A stretch of 59,376 nucleotides of DNA from Streptomyces netropsis (GCF_014203545.1 NZ_JACHJG010000021.1:1-59376); one strand, 5' to 3'; shown: positions 24,298 to 33,656, counted from the first letter of the stretch. Program-made: numbers and translations. Notes: generated from the letters alone by a model not told the origin.

Positions 24298-24338
24298 GGC
24301 AGGGGCCCTGGGTTACCGATGTGCCCAGGGCCCCTGCC
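24298..24338 (+). terminator. Terminator after the acyl-CoA ligase
   Basis: Perfect 15-bp arms GGCAGGGGCCCTGGG and CCCAGGGCCCCTGCC around an 11-nt loop, 11 nt after the stop. Confidence 0.9.
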
Positions 24339-24397
24339 ATGGGCCGCGCCGCCTGCCGCGGGGGTCGGCCGGGCGCGGGGTCCTTGGGGGGTGTGGA

Positions 24398-25903
24398 TCA
24401 GATCTGGCGGGCGATGTGCTCCGCCGCGGCGATCACCGTGAGGTTGGTGGCGGCCGAGGGCACGTCCGGGAAGATCGACGCGTCCACGACCCGCAACCCC
24501 TCGACGTCGCGCACCGCGCCGAGCCGGTCGGTGACGGCGGCCGGGTCGTCGTCGGCGCCCATCGGGGCGGTCGACGTGGGGTGGTGGTACGTGTCGAGGG
24601 TCGCGATGACCGACCGCTCGATCTCCTCGTCACCGCTCGCGCCCGCACCGGGGCTGATCTCCTCGGTGATCAGCCCGGCGAGCGGCTCGGCGGCGCCGAT
24701 CCGGCAGGCGAGCCGCACGCCCTCCAGCAGCCGCCGCCGGTCGGCGGGCTCGGCGAGGAAATTGAGGTCGATGCGCGGGGCCGCCTCGGGGTCGCGGTTG
24801 CGCAACGTCAACGTCCCCCGGGAGCCGGGCCGTACGAGCGCCACGGCGAGGACGAAGCCGATGCCCGTCGGACTCCGGTCGTGGTCGTACAGATGCGTCG
24901 CGGTGATGTGCAGATCCAGCTCCCCGTCGGCGGCCTCGGAACTGGCGGTCCACACCTTCGCGCCGATCACGGGGATGCTCGCACCGAACCGCTCCGGGTC
25001 GGCGGCGTAGGCGTTGGAGGAGAAGGGGTGGTCCTGGAGGCGCCGCCCCACGGGCAGATCGGCGACGAGCGGGATGCCGAGGGCGGCCAGGTCGTCCGCC
25101 GGGCCGATCCCCGAGCGCAGCAGCACGGCGGCGCTGCCGTACGTACCCGCCGAGAGGATCACCTCACCGGCGCGCAGCTCGGTGCCGTCGGCGAGGACGA
25201 CACCGGTCGCACGGCTGCCCCGGAAGAGGACCCGGTCCACGAGGGACTCGCCGTGGACGATCAGATTGCCCCGGGAACGGACGGCCGGCGTCAGATAGGC
25301 CATGCCGGTGTTGACGCGCACGCCGTCGCGCACGTTCATCGGATACGGGCCGACGCCCTCGGGGTCCGCTCCGTTGAAGTCGTGGGAGGCCCGGATGCCC
25401 ACCGACCGGGCCGCCTCCACGAAGGCGCGCTGCATGGGGCTGACGTCGTCGAGACCGAACTGCTCGACCGGCAGCGGACCGGTGCGGCCGTGGAGCGCCT
25501 CGTCGCCGCCGTCCGTGGACTCCAGGGCGATGAAGGCGGGCAGCACGTCCTCGTACGACCAGCCCTTGAGCCCGCCCGCGGACCAGCGGGCGAAGTCCGA
25601 GGGCAGCGCGCGGACGGCGACCGCGCCGTTGACCGCGGAACTGCCGCCCAGCACCTTGCCCCGGAAGGCGTCGACGGGATGGCCGATGAAACCGGGCTCG
25701 GAGCGGTAACCCCAGTCGTGACCGGTGTCGCCGCCGAGCACGTTGCTGGAGGCGACGGCCTCGGGGTAGGCGTGCGGCCCGTACACGGGACCGGCCTCCA
25801 GGAGCAGGACCACGCGGGAGGGGTCCTCGGAGAGACGAGTGGCGAGCACGGCTCCGGCGGAACCGCCGCCGACGATGATCGTGTCGTAGGTGCGGTCACT
25901 CAT
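24398..25903 (-). CDS. GMC-family FAD oxidoreductase (choline-dehydrogenase-like)
   Basis: A 501-aa flavoenzyme. The FAD-binding motif VGGGSAGAVLATRLSE lies at 11-26, the GMC signature GKVLGGSSAVNGAVAVR near 83-99, ILSAGTYGSAAVLLRSGIG in the middle, and the conserved C-terminal His region (TYHHPTSTAPMG, then VDASIFPDVPSAATNLTVIA). It oxidises an alcohol; the substrate is unknown. The ATG is at 25901-25903. It converges with the CoA ligase gene across the terminator. Confidence 0.94.
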   Translation of the reverse strand: MSDRTYDTIIVGGGSAGAVLATRLSEDPSRVVLLLEAGPVYGPHAYPEAVASSNVLGGDTGHDWGYRSEPGFIGHPVDAFRGKVLGGSSAVNGAVAVRALPSDFARWSAGGLKGWSYEDVLPAFIALESTDGGDEALHGRTGPLPVEQFGLDDVSPMQRAFVEAARSVGIRASHDFNGADPEGVGPYPMNVRDGVRVNTGMAYLTPAVRSRGNLIVHGESLVDRVLFRGSRATGVVLADGTELRAGEVILSAGTYGSAAVLLRSGIGPADDLAALGIPLVADLPVGRRLQDHPFSSNAYAADPERFGASIPVIGAKVWTASSEAADGELDLHITATHLYDHDRSPTGIGFVLAVALVRPGSRGTLTLRNRDPEAAPRIDLNFLAEPADRRRLLEGVRLACRIGAAEPLAGLITEEISPGAGASGDEEIERSVIATLDTYHHPTSTAPMGADDDPAAVTDRLGAVRDVEGLRVVDASIFPDVPSAATNLTVIAAAEHIARQI

Positions 25904-26186
25904 GACGTCTCTCCTCCGTCGTCCTCGCCGATCGGGGTCGGCCTGGCGAGAACGACGCTACGGAGAACGGCTGGTTCGGGAATCTGTCATCGCATCGGTC
26001 AGTGTGCTGGGAGATGACCTGCGCCGAGGTCGGACGGATACCGGGAGACGGCCTCTGACCTGCGAAGACGCGCGCTGCCAGCCCTCGTGGCGGAATGCCG
26101 CGGCAGCGTGCCGATGCGGGCACGCCGCCGTCACGGCCGTCCGGGCGCGCGGCAAAGGCGGCCCCGGCACCGGGGCGGCCCGTCCG

Positions 26187-29100
26187 TCAGTTGGTCCCTA
26201 TCTTCGCCAGCAGATCCACGATGCGCCCCTGCACCTCCGTGCTCGTCGACCGCTCCGCGAGGAAGAGGACCGTCTCGCCCGAGGCCAGCCTCGACAGTTG
26301 GGCCGGGTCGGTGTCGGCCGAGGTGTAGACGACGAGCGGCGTGCGGTTCAGCAGGCCGTTGCCGCGCAGCCAGTCGACGATGCCCGCGCGGCGGCGCCGC
26401 ACCTGCATCAGGTCCATCACCACCAGGTTCGGGTGCGTCTGCGCCGCGAGCGCCACCGCGTCCGCGTCCGTCGCCGCCCGCGCCACCTGCATGCCGCGCC
26501 GCTCCAGCGTCGCCGTCAGGGCGTCGGCGATCGGCTCGTGCTCCTCGATCAGCAGCACGCGCGGCGGGTGCATCTCGCTGTCGCGCGGGGTCAGCGCCTT
26601 CAGCAGGACGGCCGGGTCGGCCCCGTACGCCGCCTCCGCCGTGGCCTGCCCGAGCCCCGCCGTCACCAGCACCGGCACCTCGGCCGCCACGGCGGCCTCG
26701 CGCAGCGACTGCAACGCGGTACGGGTGATCGGCCCGGTCAGCGGGTCGATGAACAGCGCGGCCGGGTACGCCGCGATCTGCGCGTCCACCTCCTCGCGCG
26801 ATTGCACGATCACCGGGCGGTAGCCGCGCTCGGTCAGTGCCGTCTGCGTCGAGTCGTCGGGCGCCGGCCACACGAGCAGGCGACGCGGGTTGTCCAACGG
26901 CTCCGGCGGCAACTCGTCGTCCATCGGCGGCCGTCCGGCCGGGGCGGCCTCGGTGACCTCGACGGCCCCGTTGGGCCCGTCGAGCGGCTCGGGCCCCTCG
27001 GCGCCCTCGTCCGGTGCTCCTATGGCGAAGGCACGCCCTTCGGAGGAGTCGCGCAGCCGTGGCCGCGCCGCGGGCGCCGGAGCGCCCTGCGCGTCGGCCT
27101 GCGCGGGCTCCCGCTCACCCTCGGCCGGATTACCGAGCTTGCGCCGCCGCCCGGACCCCCCGACGGGCGTCCCCGCGGCGGGCGTCCCGCCGAACGGCAC
27201 GCCCTGCCCCAGCGTCCGCACGCTGAACGCCCGTGCCGCGTCGGCGCTTTGCGCCTGCTGTGCCTGTTGGGCAGCGGCCCCCGGCTCCTCGGCGAGCGCG
27301 CGCCGCGCGCGACGGCGGCCGGTGGGCGGCGTGGCATCGGCCACGGCCGGGCCTTGCGGCTCGGAGGCCTGCTCCGGGCGGGGCTCCGGGCGCGCGGCGC
27401 CGTCCCGGCCGGGGGAGTAGGAGTCGTCGGCGGGCCGGCCCGCCGCGGTGGCCGTGGCCTCGGCTGTGACGTCCGGGCCGGGCGCGGCGCCGGGCTGCTG
27501 CGCGGGCGCGCCGGGCACATCTGTGCCCGGGAGAGCGAACGGCGCGGGGCCATGGGGGGCGTTCTGCGCGGGGTGGGTGGCGGCTGCCGCTGCTCCGTCC
27601 GCGCCCGGTGCGGGGTTCGGGCCCGCGTGGCCGAACGGTACGGGGCCTGTGGGGGCCGGCTGCCCGGGGCGGGGCGCAGCCGCTCCGCCCGTGCCGGGAC
27701 CGCCGACCGGTGCGGCAGTCCCCGGGCGGGCGAAGGGCGCGGGACCGGCCGGGGCCGGACCTGCGGGGTTCGCGCCGGGGCCCGGGAAGGGGCCGGACGC
27801 CTCGGGCGCGTTCCCGCCGCCCGCGTCGGCGAACGGGCCCGCTCCGGCAGGGGGTGCCTGGCCGGGGGCGACCCCCTGCGCGGGGGCCGGGCCCGCGTAG
27901 GGCCGGGGAGGCGTGGGCGCACCGTGCGCGTCGGGCGTCGTCCCGTGCGGCTGCGCGGTGTTCGCGCCCGGGAGGGCGAACGGGGCGGGACCGGCGGGGG
28001 CCGGCGCCGTGCCGGGCCGCTGCGGAGGCGTGGGCGCACCGTGCGTCGGGGCGACGCCCGCGAGGCCGAACGGTACGGGCCCGTCGGAGCCAGGCTGTCC
28101 GGCTCGGGCCGCACCCGCCGCGGGCGGGCTGCCGGGCGTGGTGCCGGGCCGCTGCGGGGGCGTGGGCGCACCGGACGCGTCGGGCGTCGCCCCGTGCGGT
28201 TGTGCCGCGTTCGCGCCCGGGAGGGCGAACGGGACAGGACCGCCGGGGGCCGGCGCCGTGCCGGGCCGCTGCGGAGGCGTGGGCGCACCGGACGCGTCGG
28301 GCGTCGCCCCGTGCGGCCGTGCCGCGTTCGCACCCGGGAGGGCGAACGGGGCAGGGCCGTCGGGGCCCTGCTGTCCGGCTCGGGCCGCGTCCGTAGCGGG
28401 CGGGCTGCCGACGGGCGGGCTGCCGACGGGCGCGGTGCCGGGCCGCTGCGTGGTCGTGTTCGACGCGTCGGGCGTCGCCCCGTGCGGATGCGCCGCGAGG
28501 CCGGCCGCACCCGTGGCGGGCGGGCCGCCGGGGGCCGTGGTGCCGGGGCGCCGCGGAGGCCTGGAGTCACCCGGTGCGCCCGCCACGCCGCCGCGTGCCG
28601 TCCGGGACGGCTGCGCCGAGGTGGCACCCGCGATGCCCGCGAGGCCGAACGGCACCGGTCCGACCGGAGCCGGGCCCCCCTGGCCGGGGCGGGGCGCCGC
28701 GCTTTCGCCGGTGTCCGCCGGGTCGGCCTGAGCGGGCGCCCCGCCCATGGCGAACGGGCCGCCCGGGGAAGAGGCGGCACCGGCCGTGGTGTTCGGGGCG
28801 GTGTGAGGTGCCGGACCGTCCGGGCGTGGCCCGGTGCCGGGCGCCGCGTCGGCCCGGGGAGAGCCGCCGGGGCCCGCATGCGGCTCGGCGTGACCGTCCG
28901 GCCCGTTCCCGATCCGCCGACGCGCAGCGTCGTCGGCGGGCTTGCGCTGCGGCCCGGGGACGCCGGGGTGGGCTTCCCGCTCGGGCTTGCGGTCGGAGTC
29001 GGCCGGGGGGAGGGCGAACACGGCGCGCGGGGCGTCCGGTTCGGCGCTCGCCTGACCGGGGATCGGGCGGTCCGGGGCCTCCGCCAGCGCGCGGCGGGCA

Positions 29101-31142
29101 CGGCGGCCCGTGGGGGCGCCGGCCGGGCCGGACCCGTCCGGGGCATCGGACTCGGGCGTCCGGTCGGCCTCGGCGGGCGGCAGCGCGAACGCGGTCCGGG
29201 CGCCCTCGGCCGGCGCGGGCTCCCGCCGGGCCCGGCGCCCGGTCGGCGCCGTCGCCTGCGGCGGCACCAGCCCGGCACCGTCGGTGCCCTGGTCCGCGGC
29301 TTCCGAACCGCCGCCGCGCCCGTGCCGGTTGGCCCGCGCGTTCTGCTGCGCCTCGGCGTCCGCCGCCACGGGCGGCTGCTCCTCCTCGGAGCTGCGCCGC
29401 GCCCGCCGCCGCCCGGTGGGCTGCGGCGCGGGCGGCTCGGCGCCGTCCTGCGGCTCCGCGGGCCCGCCGGGCTTCTGGGGGGCCAGGAACGCGTCGGTCC
29501 GCGACTGACCCCTGCCGTCCGTTCCGGGTGCGCCCGGTTCCCGGCGCGCCCGCCGCCCGGAAGGCCGGTCGGCAGCCGCCTCCTCCGCGGGAGCCTCCGC
29601 CGTTCCCCGCGCCCGCTGCGCGGGCAGCGGCATGACCGTCGTCGCGTTCTGGGTGTCCCCGGCCGTCGACCGCTCCGTGGGCTCCGGCACCGGGCCGCCC
29701 TCCGCGGAGACCGGCACCTCCAGGACGTACGCGTGACCGCCCGCGGCGCCCGGCACCTCATGGGTCTGGAGCACACCGCCGTGGCGGCGCACGATGCCCT
29801 CGACCAGGGGCGTGTGCACCGGGTCGCCGCCGGGGAAGGGACCCCGGACCTCGACGCGGACGACCTCGCCGCGCTGCGCCGCCGCCACCACGATCGTGGA
29901 ATCGCCGGCGGCACCGGTCGTGCCGCCCGTCGCGTCGACGCCCGCCACGTCCGCGATCAGGTGCGCGAGCGCCTGCGCGAACCGCTCCGCGTCGACCTCG
30001 GCCTCGATCGGCGGCGCGTGCACCGCGAACTGCGCCCGCCCCGGCCCGATCAGCTCGACGGCGCCCTCGACGCCCGCCGCCACGACCGTGTCGAGCGCGA
30101 CCTTCTCCCGGACGAGCTTGCTCTCGTCCGCGTCCAACTCCTGGTAAGCCAGGACATTGTCGACAAGCGTCGCCATCCGCGCGTATCCGGCGGACAGATG
30201 GTGCAGGATCTGGTTGGCCTCGGGCCACAGCTGTCCGGCGGGGTCGGCGGCCAGCGTGTCCAGCTCGCCGCGCAGCCGCTCCAGCGGGCCGCGCAGCGAG
30301 TCGCCCAGCATCGCCAGGAGCTGCGCGTGCCGGGCGGCGAGGGCGTCGTACGCGCGGCGGTCGGTGAACGTCATCACCGCGCCGACGAGCTGCTCGCCGT
30401 CCCGCACGGGCGCCGTGGTGAGGTCGACGGGCACCGAACGGCCGTCCTTGGCCCACAGCACCTGCCCGCGCACCCGGTGCTTGCGCCCGGAGCGCAGCGT
30501 GTCGGAGATCGGCGACTCCTCGTACGGGAAGGCGGTGCCGTCCGCGCGGGAGTGCTGGATCAGGGGGTGCAGCTCCTGGCCGCCGAGGTCGCTGGCGCGG
30601 TAGCCGAGGATCTGCGCGGCGGAGGGGTTGACGAGGACGACCTTGCCGGCGGTGTCGACGCCGACGACGCCCTCGGCGGCCGCGCGCAGGATCATCTCGG
30701 TCTGGCGCTGCTGCCGGGCCAGTTCGGCCTCGGTGTCCACCGTGCCGGTCAGGTCCCGCACGACGATCATCAGCAGCTCGTCGCCCGTGTAACTGGCGTG
30801 GTCCGCGTACGGGGTGCGGCCGTCCTCGAGGTTGGCGCTGGTGGTCTCGACGGGGAACTCCGTGCCGTCCGTGCGCCGCGCGACCATCCGGGTCGGCTTG
30901 GTGCGCGCGTCGGCCGAGTCCGGCAGCCGCATCGAGCCGGGGATGCGCCGGGAGTCGAAGTCGGGCAGCAGGGAGAGCAGTCCGCGCCCGACGAGCCCGG
31001 TGCCGGGCACCTCGAAGGTCTCGAGCGCGATGTGGTTGGCGTTGACGACCGTGCCGTTGCAGTTGACGAGCAACAGGGCGTCGGGCAGGGCGTCGAGTAT
31101 GGCTGCGAGGCGAGCAGCGCCTCGGGATGGCCTGCTGCTCAC
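26187..31142 (-). CDS. Giant PAS / degenerate histidine-kinase / receiver protein with repetitive linker
   Basis: 1651 aa from a GTG. Two PAS domains occupy about 11-130 and 148-262. A kinase-like pair follows, but the phosphoacceptor box reads GDSLRGPL (280-287), with Asp281 where His is expected, and the ATPase part lacks a clear N-box and G-boxes. About 500-1350 is Pro/Ala/Gly-rich with repeated units. The C-terminus has a divergent receiver-like segment and a receiver domain with LIEEHEPI and VMDLMQ (phospho-Asp) but no clear lysine. It probably senses and scaffolds rather than phosphorylates. The linker is in frame throughout and free of stops. Confidence 0.85.
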   Translation of the reverse strand: MSSRPSRGAARLAAILDALPDALLLVNCNGTVVNANHIALETFEVPGTGLVGRGLLSLLPDFDSRRIPGSMRLPDSADARTKPTRMVARRTDGTEFPVETTSANLEDGRTPYADHASYTGDELLMIVVRDLTGTVDTEAELARQQRQTEMILRAAAEGVVGVDTAGKVVLVNPSAAQILGYRASDLGGQELHPLIQHSRADGTAFPYEESPISDTLRSGRKHRVRGQVLWAKDGRSVPVDLTTAPVRDGEQLVGAVMTFTDRRAYDALAARHAQLLAMLGDSLRGPLERLRGELDTLAADPAGQLWPEANQILHHLSAGYARMATLVDNVLAYQELDADESKLVREKVALDTVVAAGVEGAVELIGPGRAQFAVHAPPIEAEVDAERFAQALAHLIADVAGVDATGGTTGAAGDSTIVVAAAQRGEVVRVEVRGPFPGGDPVHTPLVEGIVRRHGGVLQTHEVPGAAGGHAYVLEVPVSAEGGPVPEPTERSTAGDTQNATTVMPLPAQRARGTAEAPAEEAAADRPSGRRARREPGAPGTDGRGQSRTDAFLAPQKPGGPAEPQDGAEPPAPQPTGRRRARRSSEEEQPPVAADAEAQQNARANRHGRGGGSEAADQGTDGAGLVPPQATAPTGRRARREPAPAEGARTAFALPPAEADRTPESDAPDGSGPAGAPTGRRARRALAEAPDRPIPGQASAEPDAPRAVFALPPADSDRKPEREAHPGVPGPQRKPADDAARRRIGNGPDGHAEPHAGPGGSPRADAAPGTGPRPDGPAPHTAPNTTAGAASSPGGPFAMGGAPAQADPADTGESAAPRPGQGGPAPVGPVPFGLAGIAGATSAQPSRTARGGVAGAPGDSRPPRRPGTTAPGGPPATGAAGLAAHPHGATPDASNTTTQRPGTAPVGSPPVGSPPATDAARAGQQGPDGPAPFALPGANAARPHGATPDASGAPTPPQRPGTAPAPGGPVPFALPGANAAQPHGATPDASGAPTPPQRPGTTPGSPPAAGAARAGQPGSDGPVPFGLAGVAPTHGAPTPPQRPGTAPAPAGPAPFALPGANTAQPHGTTPDAHGAPTPPRPYAGPAPAQGVAPGQAPPAGAGPFADAGGGNAPEASGPFPGPGANPAGPAPAGPAPFARPGTAAPVGGPGTGGAAAPRPGQPAPTGPVPFGHAGPNPAPGADGAAAAATHPAQNAPHGPAPFALPGTDVPGAPAQQPGAAPGPDVTAEATATAAGRPADDSYSPGRDGAARPEPRPEQASEPQGPAVADATPPTGRRRARRALAEEPGAAAQQAQQAQSADAARAFSVRTLGQGVPFGGTPAAGTPVGGSGRRRKLGNPAEGEREPAQADAQGAPAPAARPRLRDSSEGRAFAIGAPDEGAEGPEPLDGPNGAVEVTEAAPAGRPPMDDELPPEPLDNPRRLLVWPAPDDSTQTALTERGYRPVIVQSREEVDAQIAAYPAALFIDPLTGPITRTALQSLREAAVAAEVPVLVTAGLGQATAEAAYGADPAVLLKALTPRDSEMHPPRVLLIEEHEPIADALTATLERRGMQVARAATDADAVALAAQTHPNLVVMDLMQVRRRRAGIVDWLRGNGLLNRTPLVVYTSADTDPAQLSRLASGETVLFLAERSTSTEVQGRIVDLLAKIGTN
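27900..28520 (-). repeat. In-frame repeats in the giant sensor gene (about 117-bp unit)
   Basis: A unit encoding about 39 residues (FALPGANAAQPHGATPDAS then GAPTPPQRPGTAPAPGGP) recurs. GTGCCGGGCCGCTGCGG starts at 28141 and 28258, exactly 117 bp apart, with a further start at 28009 and looser copies on both sides. All keep the reading frame. Confidence 0.85.
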
Positions 31143-31333
31143 GACGACGCTTCCTCCCTGGGATACCGCACCTTGCCGACCCGCTCCGGGCGGCTCGGCG
31201 CTGCCCGCTGGCGTGTCACTGAGGGGAGTCTACGGGCTGTGGAGGCGGGCGCGACGGCGGATGGCGGGTGCGGTGGGATACGTCGCCGGGTACCTCCGGG
31301 GCGTCTCGGCGCAGGCCCGACATGCCCCCCGTG

Positions 31334-31777
31334 TCAGTCCTTGGGTGCGGACTTCAGGTCACCGAGCAGCTCGGAGAACCGGTTCCAGCGGGCGATTTCG
31401 CACCCGTTCGTCCGGCTGAATCCGGCATTTACCGGGCGCCCCGCCCAGGTGCCGGTCACCCGTGCCTTCTGGTCGCCGCCGTAGATCATCGTGCACATCG
31501 CGTCGGCGGGCACGGGCGCGAAGGCGTCCTTGCCCCACCGCGTCTGCCCGTCGAGCTGGGCGCACGCCGCCTTCGCGCGCGGGTGCGTGCCGCCCGTGGG
31601 GTGGCAGTACAGGTCGTAGGTGCCGTCGAAGGAGCCGCTGTCGGTCACCGTGACGGTGAGGTGGTCGCCGTGCTCGTGCGGGAGCGGCAGCGGCATGGGG
31701 GCGGCCACGGCGGGAGCGGCGAACAGGGCCGGGGCCAGTGCGGCGACGGCGGCGAGGGTGAGACGGCGGAGCGGCAT
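31334..31777 (-). CDS. Subtilisin-inhibitor-like (SSI) protease inhibitor
   Basis: A 147-aa secreted protein. The signal peptide covers about 1-26 (LTLAAVAALAPALFAAPAVAA). The four SSI cysteines are present (58, 72, 95, 126), giving the two usual disulfides. The reactive loop reads MCTMIYG (94-100), so P1 is Met97 and P1' Ile98; P2 is Thr instead of the common Pro. A Met P1 favours subtilisin-like targets. It could restrain secreted proteases, possibly including the streptogrisin at 15027. The ATG is at 31775-31777. Confidence 0.93.
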   Translation of the reverse strand: MPLRRLTLAAVAALAPALFAAPAVAAPMPLPLPHEHGDHLTVTVTDSGSFDGTYDLYCHPTGGTHPRAKAACAQLDGQTRWGKDAFAPVPADAMCTMIYGGDQKARVTGTWAGRPVNAGFSRTNGCEIARWNRFSELLGDLKSAPKD

Positions 31778-31977
31778 CGCGGTACTCCAGAGGTACGGAC
31801 GGGGCTGGGGCCGCGGCGTGGTCCGCCGGGCCCTTCACCTGACTAACGCGCCGGACGGCCGGGCGTTGCGCCGATATGGGCACCAAGTGATGAGGGGGGC
31901 GGGGCGGGAGAGGACGGGAGAGGACGCGAGAGGGGAGGGGCGGGAGAGGGGTGGGGAAATTGCCAGGGGGAATTGCT

Positions 31978-32007
31978 TTGCCCAGGAGTCGGGAAGCCCG
32001 GTACCGT
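31978..32007 (+). promoter_or_regulatory. Promoter of tRNA-Ser(GCU)
   Basis: -35 TTGCCC (31978-31983) and -10 TACCGT (32002-32007) with an 18-bp spacer, 76 bp before the tRNA. The purine-rich tract 31900-31960 upstream codes for nothing I can support. Confidence 0.55.
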
Positions 32008-32083
32008 AGACCACGATTGGTGGCGAGCCGCTGGGCTGTGTCATCATCGGCACGCACCACCCCACGCATGCGCGGGGTGTGCT

Positions 32084-32173
32084 GGAGGCTTCGCCTAGTC
32101 TGGTCTATGGCGCCGCACTGCTAATGCGGTTTGGGGTAACCCCCCATCCCGGGTTCAAATCCCGGAGCCTCCG
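32084..32173 (+). tRNA. tRNA-Ser (anticodon GCU)
   Basis: Acceptor arms GGAGGCT and AGCCTCC pair fully. The anticodon loop is in CACTGCTAATG. A long variable arm (GGGGTAACCCCCC) is present and the T-loop is GGTTCAAATCC. The length of 90 nt suits a class II tRNA. CCA is not encoded. It is followed by a strong terminator. Confidence 0.95.
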
Positions 32174-32181
32174 CTCGCTTC

Positions 32182-32221
32182 AAGAGCCCCGGTCGTCTCG
32201 GAAGAGACGGCCGGGGCTCTT
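32182..32221 (+). terminator. Terminator after tRNA-Ser(GCU)
   Basis: Arms AAGAGCCCCGGTCGTCTC and GAGACGGCCGGGGCTCTT around GGAA, 8 nt after the tRNA. One T-G opposition, otherwise perfect. Confidence 0.9.
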
Positions 32222-32392
32222 GCGTATGCGCGTGGGCGGCGGGGAAGTCCGGCGGGGGAGTCTTCGTACGGATCAGCGCTTCGTGGGCCCGCCTGTCCCC
32301 GCCCCGGCCTTCCGCCGGGCACCTCAGGAGGGGGCTTCCGAGGGCGTTCCCGAGGGTGTTTTCGCAGGTCAGGTGGGGTGAAGGGAATGGAT

Positions 32393-32421
32393 TTCACGTC
32401 CCGGCGCAGTTCATGTAATGT
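32393..32421 (+). promoter_or_regulatory. Promoter of the tRNA-Arg/tRNA-fMet unit
   Basis: -35 TTCACG (32393-32398), 17-bp spacer, -10 TAATGT (32416-32421), 45 bp before tRNA-Arg. Confidence 0.6.
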
Positions 32422-32466
32422 TGTCCACGCAACGCCGACCGGCAAGAAAAACCGCCGGGAAGCCGA

Positions 32467-32539
32467 GCGCTCGTAGCTTAACGGATAGAGCACTTGACTA
32501 CGGATCAAGAGGTTGCAGGTTCGAATCCTGCCGAGCGCA
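32467..32539 (+). tRNA. tRNA-Arg (anticodon ACG)
   Basis: Acceptor arms GCGCTCG and CGAGCGC are perfect. The anticodon stem TTGA/TCAA encloses CTACGGA, giving ACG (read as ICG after A34 deamination by TadA, which is encoded at 47140). T-loop GGTTCGAATCC. 73 nt without CCA. Confidence 0.95.
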
Positions 32540-32586
32540 CAGCCGAGGGACCGGTACCCACTTGTTGGATCCGGTTTTTCGACCGT

Positions 32587-32660
32587 CGCGGGGTGGAGCA
32601 GCTCGGTAGCTCGCTGGGCTCATAACCCAGAGGTCGCAGGTTCAAATCCTGTCCCCGCTA
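32587..32660 (+). tRNA. Initiator tRNA-Met (CAU)
   Basis: The anticodon loop is in GGGCTCATAACCC. Three consecutive G-C pairs in the anticodon stem and a C1 opposite a non-pairing U72 at the acceptor end are hallmarks of bacterial initiator tRNA. 74 nt without CCA. Confidence 0.93.
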
Positions 32661-32668
32661 CTTTGATC

Positions 32669-32703
32669 ACAGGTCCGGCACCTTAGGGTGTCGGACCTGT
32701 GGC
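32669..32703 (+). terminator. Terminator after tRNA-fMet
   Basis: Arms CACAGGTCCGGCACC and GGTGTCGGACCTGTG around TTAG, with one wobble. It covers a possible early GTG (32688) of the amidohydrolase frame and so argues against that start. Confidence 0.85.
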
Positions 32704-32732
32704 ATTTCCGGGGACGGACGGGGGCGGCCGGA

Positions 32733-33656
32733 GTGGACGTGGCGGATTCCGCGCGCGAGGGCGACGAGAAGGTGGCCCGCTTCTGGCGGGAGCTGGGACT
32801 GCCGGGTCTGGTCGACGTCCACACGCACTTCATGCCCGAGCGGGTGCTCGCGAAGGTGTGGGCCTACTTCGACGCCGCCGGCCCGCTCGTCGACCGCCCC
32901 TGGCCCATCGCCTACCGGCACGCGGAGAGCGAGCGGCTCGCGGTGCTGCGCGGCTTCGGCGTACGGGCCTTCACCGCGATGATCTACCCGCACAAGCCGG
33001 GCATGGCGGCATGGCTGAACGGCTGGGCGGCGGACTTCGCGGCCCGCACCCCCGACTGTCTGCACACCGCGACGTTCTTCCCCGAGCCGGGCGCCGACCG
33101 CTATACGGCCGAGGCCCTGGACGCGGGGGCGCGGGTCTTCAAGTCGCATGTGCAAGTGGGCGCGTACGACCCGGGCGACCCACTGCTGGACGGTGTCTGG
33201 GGAAGCATCGCCGACGCCGGGACGCCCGTGGTCGTCCACTGCGGCTCGGGCCCGGTGCCCGGACCGCACACCGGGCCCGGTCCCGTGGCGCGGCTGCTGG
33301 CCCGGCACCCGCGGCTGCGGCTGGTGATCGCGCACATGGGGATGCCGGAGTACACGGACTTCCTGGACCTGGCCGAGCGGTACGAGGGCGTCCACCTCGA
33401 CACGACGATGGCGTTCACGGACTTCTCCGAGAGCACCGCGCCCTTCCCGCCCGCCGAGCGGCCGCGGCTGGCAGCCCTCGGCGACCGGATCCTCTTCGGC
33501 AGCGACTTCCCCAACATCCCCTACGGCTACGCGCACGCGCTCGACGTCCTGGCCGGCCTGGGCCAGGGCGACGGCTGGCTGCGCGGCGTGTGCCACGACA
33601 ACGCCGCGCGGCTCTTCGGGCTGCCGGAACGCCTGCCGCGGGCGGACGGCTCCTAG
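32733..33656 (+). CDS. Amidohydrolase-2 family metal-dependent hydrolase
   Basis: A 307-aa TIM-barrel hydrolase. Metal-ligand motifs are VDVHTHFMP near the start, VVVHCGSGP in the middle, LVIAHMGMPEY, and FGSDFPNIPYGY near the end (catalytic Asp). These enzymes hydrolyse or decarboxylate ring and amide substrates; this one's substrate is unknown. The GTG at 32733 was preferred over 32688, which lies in the tRNA terminator stem. A dispersed repeat separates it from the convergent F420-type gene. Confidence 0.88.
   Translation: MDVADSAREGDEKVARFWRELGLPGLVDVHTHFMPERVLAKVWAYFDAAGPLVDRPWPIAYRHAESERLAVLRGFGVRAFTAMIYPHKPGMAAWLNGWAADFAARTPDCLHTATFFPEPGADRYTAEALDAGARVFKSHVQVGAYDPGDPLLDGVWGSIADAGTPVVVHCGSGPVPGPHTGPGPVARLLARHPRLRLVIAHMGMPEYTDFLDLAERYEGVHLDTTMAFTDFSESTAPFPPAERPRLAALGDRILFGSDFPNIPYGYAHALDVLAGLGQGDGWLRGVCHDNAARLFGLPERLPRADGS

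Noticed and set aside
18449..25903. Steroid-degradation gene cluster
   Set aside because: Only the hydratase/aldolase pair resembles that pathway. No ring-cleavage, acyl-CoA dehydrogenase pair, Mce transporter or KstR-type gene is present.
27900..28520. Repeats as a mobile element or satellite
   Set aside because: They keep the reading frame of the sensor gene and encode a Pro/Ala/Gly repeat, so they belong to the gene.
25890..31484. An 1864-aa plus-strand open frame
   Set aside because: It is antisense to the PAS sensor and GMC gene region. Its product is Arg/Gly-rich without domain logic, as expected from high-GC third-position bias.
32688..32732. Earlier GTG start for the amidohydrolase
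   Set aside because: It falls in the stem of the tRNA-fMet terminator and lacks a ribosome site.
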